The position numbers were made by a program, and so were the translations under genes. Shown here piece after piece: positions 53,114-54,259 of a stretch of 54,259 nt of DNA; the stretch's first letter is position 1, and the number at the start of each line of letters is the position of its first letter. The notes under the pieces were generated by a model. The model worked only from the letters and a program-made list of their open reading frames with translations. It ran no database searches and was not told the origin of the DNA. Source of the stretch: Paraglaciecola polaris LMG 21857 (GTDB lineage Bacteria; Pseudomonadota; Gammaproteobacteria; Enterobacterales; Alteromonadaceae); contig NZ_BAER01000073.1 in NCBI RefSeq assembly GCF_000315055.1, forward strand, positions 1-54,259, read 5' to 3'.

Positions 53114-53516
53114 CTTTCTTTGGGTGTTGCGCGAAATGGCATCATCAAGACCACCCCAATACTCATATTATGTCGCTCTTTGCTTTCATCAGCCCAAGGT
53201 TAAGCCATCAGCCCCTGCTGCCTGATGGGTATAACTTGCAAATAGCCGACCTCAAATCGATACATTAAAAGCAAATTTAGCCACTGGCGATAAACAGTTG
53301 GGCAGCAATGCGTCCCAGAGCAGCATAACAACCAGCACAGTTAAAAACGGCCAATACGCCGCCATGCTTCATTTTACAGACTTATCCAAATACATAATAA
53401 ATGAGAAAGTTCAGTCCAAAAACTATTGCTGATAGTATTAGTTTGTTCATATATCATGAGTTAACAAAAATCGGATATTAAAATTCGATTAATAAAATAA
53501 TAATGGAGAACTGCTT
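53114..53516. other. Intergenic region with possible gene remnant
   Basis: About 400 bases. A 7-bp hairpin at 53205-53228 (CCATCAG/CTGATGG) is seen. On the minus strand short membrane-like and PFRATPKES-like reading frames occur in different frames. They could be leftovers of a decayed gene, but this is weak. Confidence 0.35.
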
Positions 53517-54224
53517 ATGAAGACCTTGATTAGCCTAATTAGCTTGCTGGCAATTTTACTCGTCGCCTTACCTGGCCCCTTATACAAATTTGGTATTTTA
53601 GAATTAGGCCCTGCCTTTAGCGGTTTACGCTACGGTGTTTACGTGGGTATTGCGGCATTAGTGCTACTACTTATTCAAGTCATATTCATGCGCAAAAATA
53701 TCAGCTGGGCATCGGCGGGTGTTTCAGCCTTGCTCGCAATCGTTGCCGTCGGTTTACCTATGAGCATCATGAGTAAAGCCAAGTCAGTGCCCCCTATTCA
53801 TGACATATCAACAGATTTAATTAACCCGCCTAAATTTGTCGCCATTGTTGCCCTGCGTGCCGATGCACCTAACCCGGTAGAATACGCTGGGGATGAAACC
53901 GCTAAACAGCAGCGCGAAGCCTATCCTGAACTAACAACGCAAAAATATGCCCAGAACACGGATCAATTATTCGACGCTGCACAAGCCGCGGTCAAAAGTT
54001 TAGATTGGGAACTGGTAAATGCAGATAAGTCCCTTGGCATTATTGAAGCCACAGATACCACGGGTTGGTTCGGCTTTAAAGATGATGTTGTTGTGCGTAT
54101 TCGCACCACTGGTGAAGAAAGCTTTTTGGATGTACGCAGTAAGTCCCGAGTGGGTAAGAGTGACTTAGGTAAAAACGCTGAACGTATTCACACCCTAATC
54201 AATGAGATAAACAAAAATCTATAA
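53517..54224 (+). CDS. DUF1499 domain membrane protein
   Basis: A 235-residue protein. It has three hydrophobic helices in the first ~85 residues (about 2-21, 36-57 and 64-84), then a DUF1499 domain. Seen: LINPPKFVAI, LFDAAQAAVKSLDWEL, GIIEATDTTGWFGFKDDVVV and DVRSKSRVGKSDLGKNAERI. DUF1499 has no known biochemical activity. GGAGAA precedes ATG 53517. It stands alone, 403 bases after ynjF, and no terminator is seen before the window end. Confidence 0.85.
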   Translation: MKTLISLISLLAILLVALPGPLYKFGILELGPAFSGLRYGVYVGIAALVLLLIQVIFMRKNISWASAGVSALLAIVAVGLPMSIMSKAKSVPPIHDISTDLINPPKFVAIVALRADAPNPVEYAGDETAKQQREAYPELTTQKYAQNTDQLFDAAQAAVKSLDWELVNADKSLGIIEATDTTGWFGFKDDVVVRIRTTGEESFLDVRSKSRVGKSDLGKNAERIHTLINEINKNL

Positions 54225-54259
54225 TCCGCTAATGCAGGGATGATAATTATTAAAAAACG

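Overview
The window looks like chromosomal DNA from a marine gammaproteobacterium of the order Alteromonadales. Paraglaciecola, Glaciecola or Alteromonas types fit best. The inference rests on the moderate G+C, two large TonB-dependent receptors, CysG, paired MsrB/MsrA, a 7Fe-type ferredoxin, a class I HMG-CoA reductase and a ynjBCDF-like cluster; no search was possible. I see no rRNA, tRNA, CRISPR array, insertion sequence or prophage. Most of the window is ordinary genome with a few uncommon genes.

Layout. 1-6.9 kb: FAD-dependent dehydrogenase, ferredoxin, HMG-CoA reductase, thioesterase, iron-type alcohol dehydrogenase, then a bacterial voltage-gated channel next to thioredoxin 2. 6.9-15.1 kb: a large TPR lipoprotein of the PEP-CTERM/exosortase-associated type, a DEAD-box helicase, siroheme synthase, a spermidine-synthase-like protein and ferredoxin-NADP reductase. 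15.2-18.4 kb: a TonB receptor and a DoxX-like membrane protein. 18.6-21.8 kb: a HAD phosphatase and a tryptophan-catabolism-like pair (TDO-like dioxygenase plus kynureninase-like enzyme) divergent from an Lrp/AsnC regulator, with two matching palindromes in the shared intergenic region. 21.9-26.9 kb: ATP-grasp enzyme, MsrB-MsrA, a small membrane protein, a DsrE-like periplasmic protein and an M28 peptidase.

27.1-31.5 kb: an RND efflux adaptor and permease. The permease reading frame is broken by one extra base in the first membrane segment. 31.8-39.4 kb is the most unusual part. It holds a one-polypeptide receptor (winged helix, nSTAND ATPase, membrane helix, TPR) followed by a small unknown partner, a Cds1-type cysteine desulfhydrase, and a convergent 724-residue tubulin/FtsZ-superfamily GTPase. 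After a gene-poor stretch come a tiny membrane protein, a PAS-GGDEF diguanylate cyclase and an MFS transporter.

43.4-53.1 kb is a seven-gene same-strand cluster. It encodes a TonB receptor, a TVP38 membrane domain fused to a mercuric-reductase-like flavoprotein, a DUF547 protein, an ABC importer (YnjB, YnjC, YnjD homologues, overlapping genes) and a CDP-alcohol phosphatidyltransferase (YnjF-like). The layout suggests one dedicated route from outer membrane to cytoplasm for an unidentified ligand, with redox handling. A DUF1499 protein closes the window.

The best leads are the nSTAND receptor with its partner, the lone tubulin-like GTPase, the TonB/TVP38-reductase/DUF547/Ynj cluster, the divergent dioxygenase with its kynureninase-like partner and operators, and the channel with a Ca-channel-like filter.
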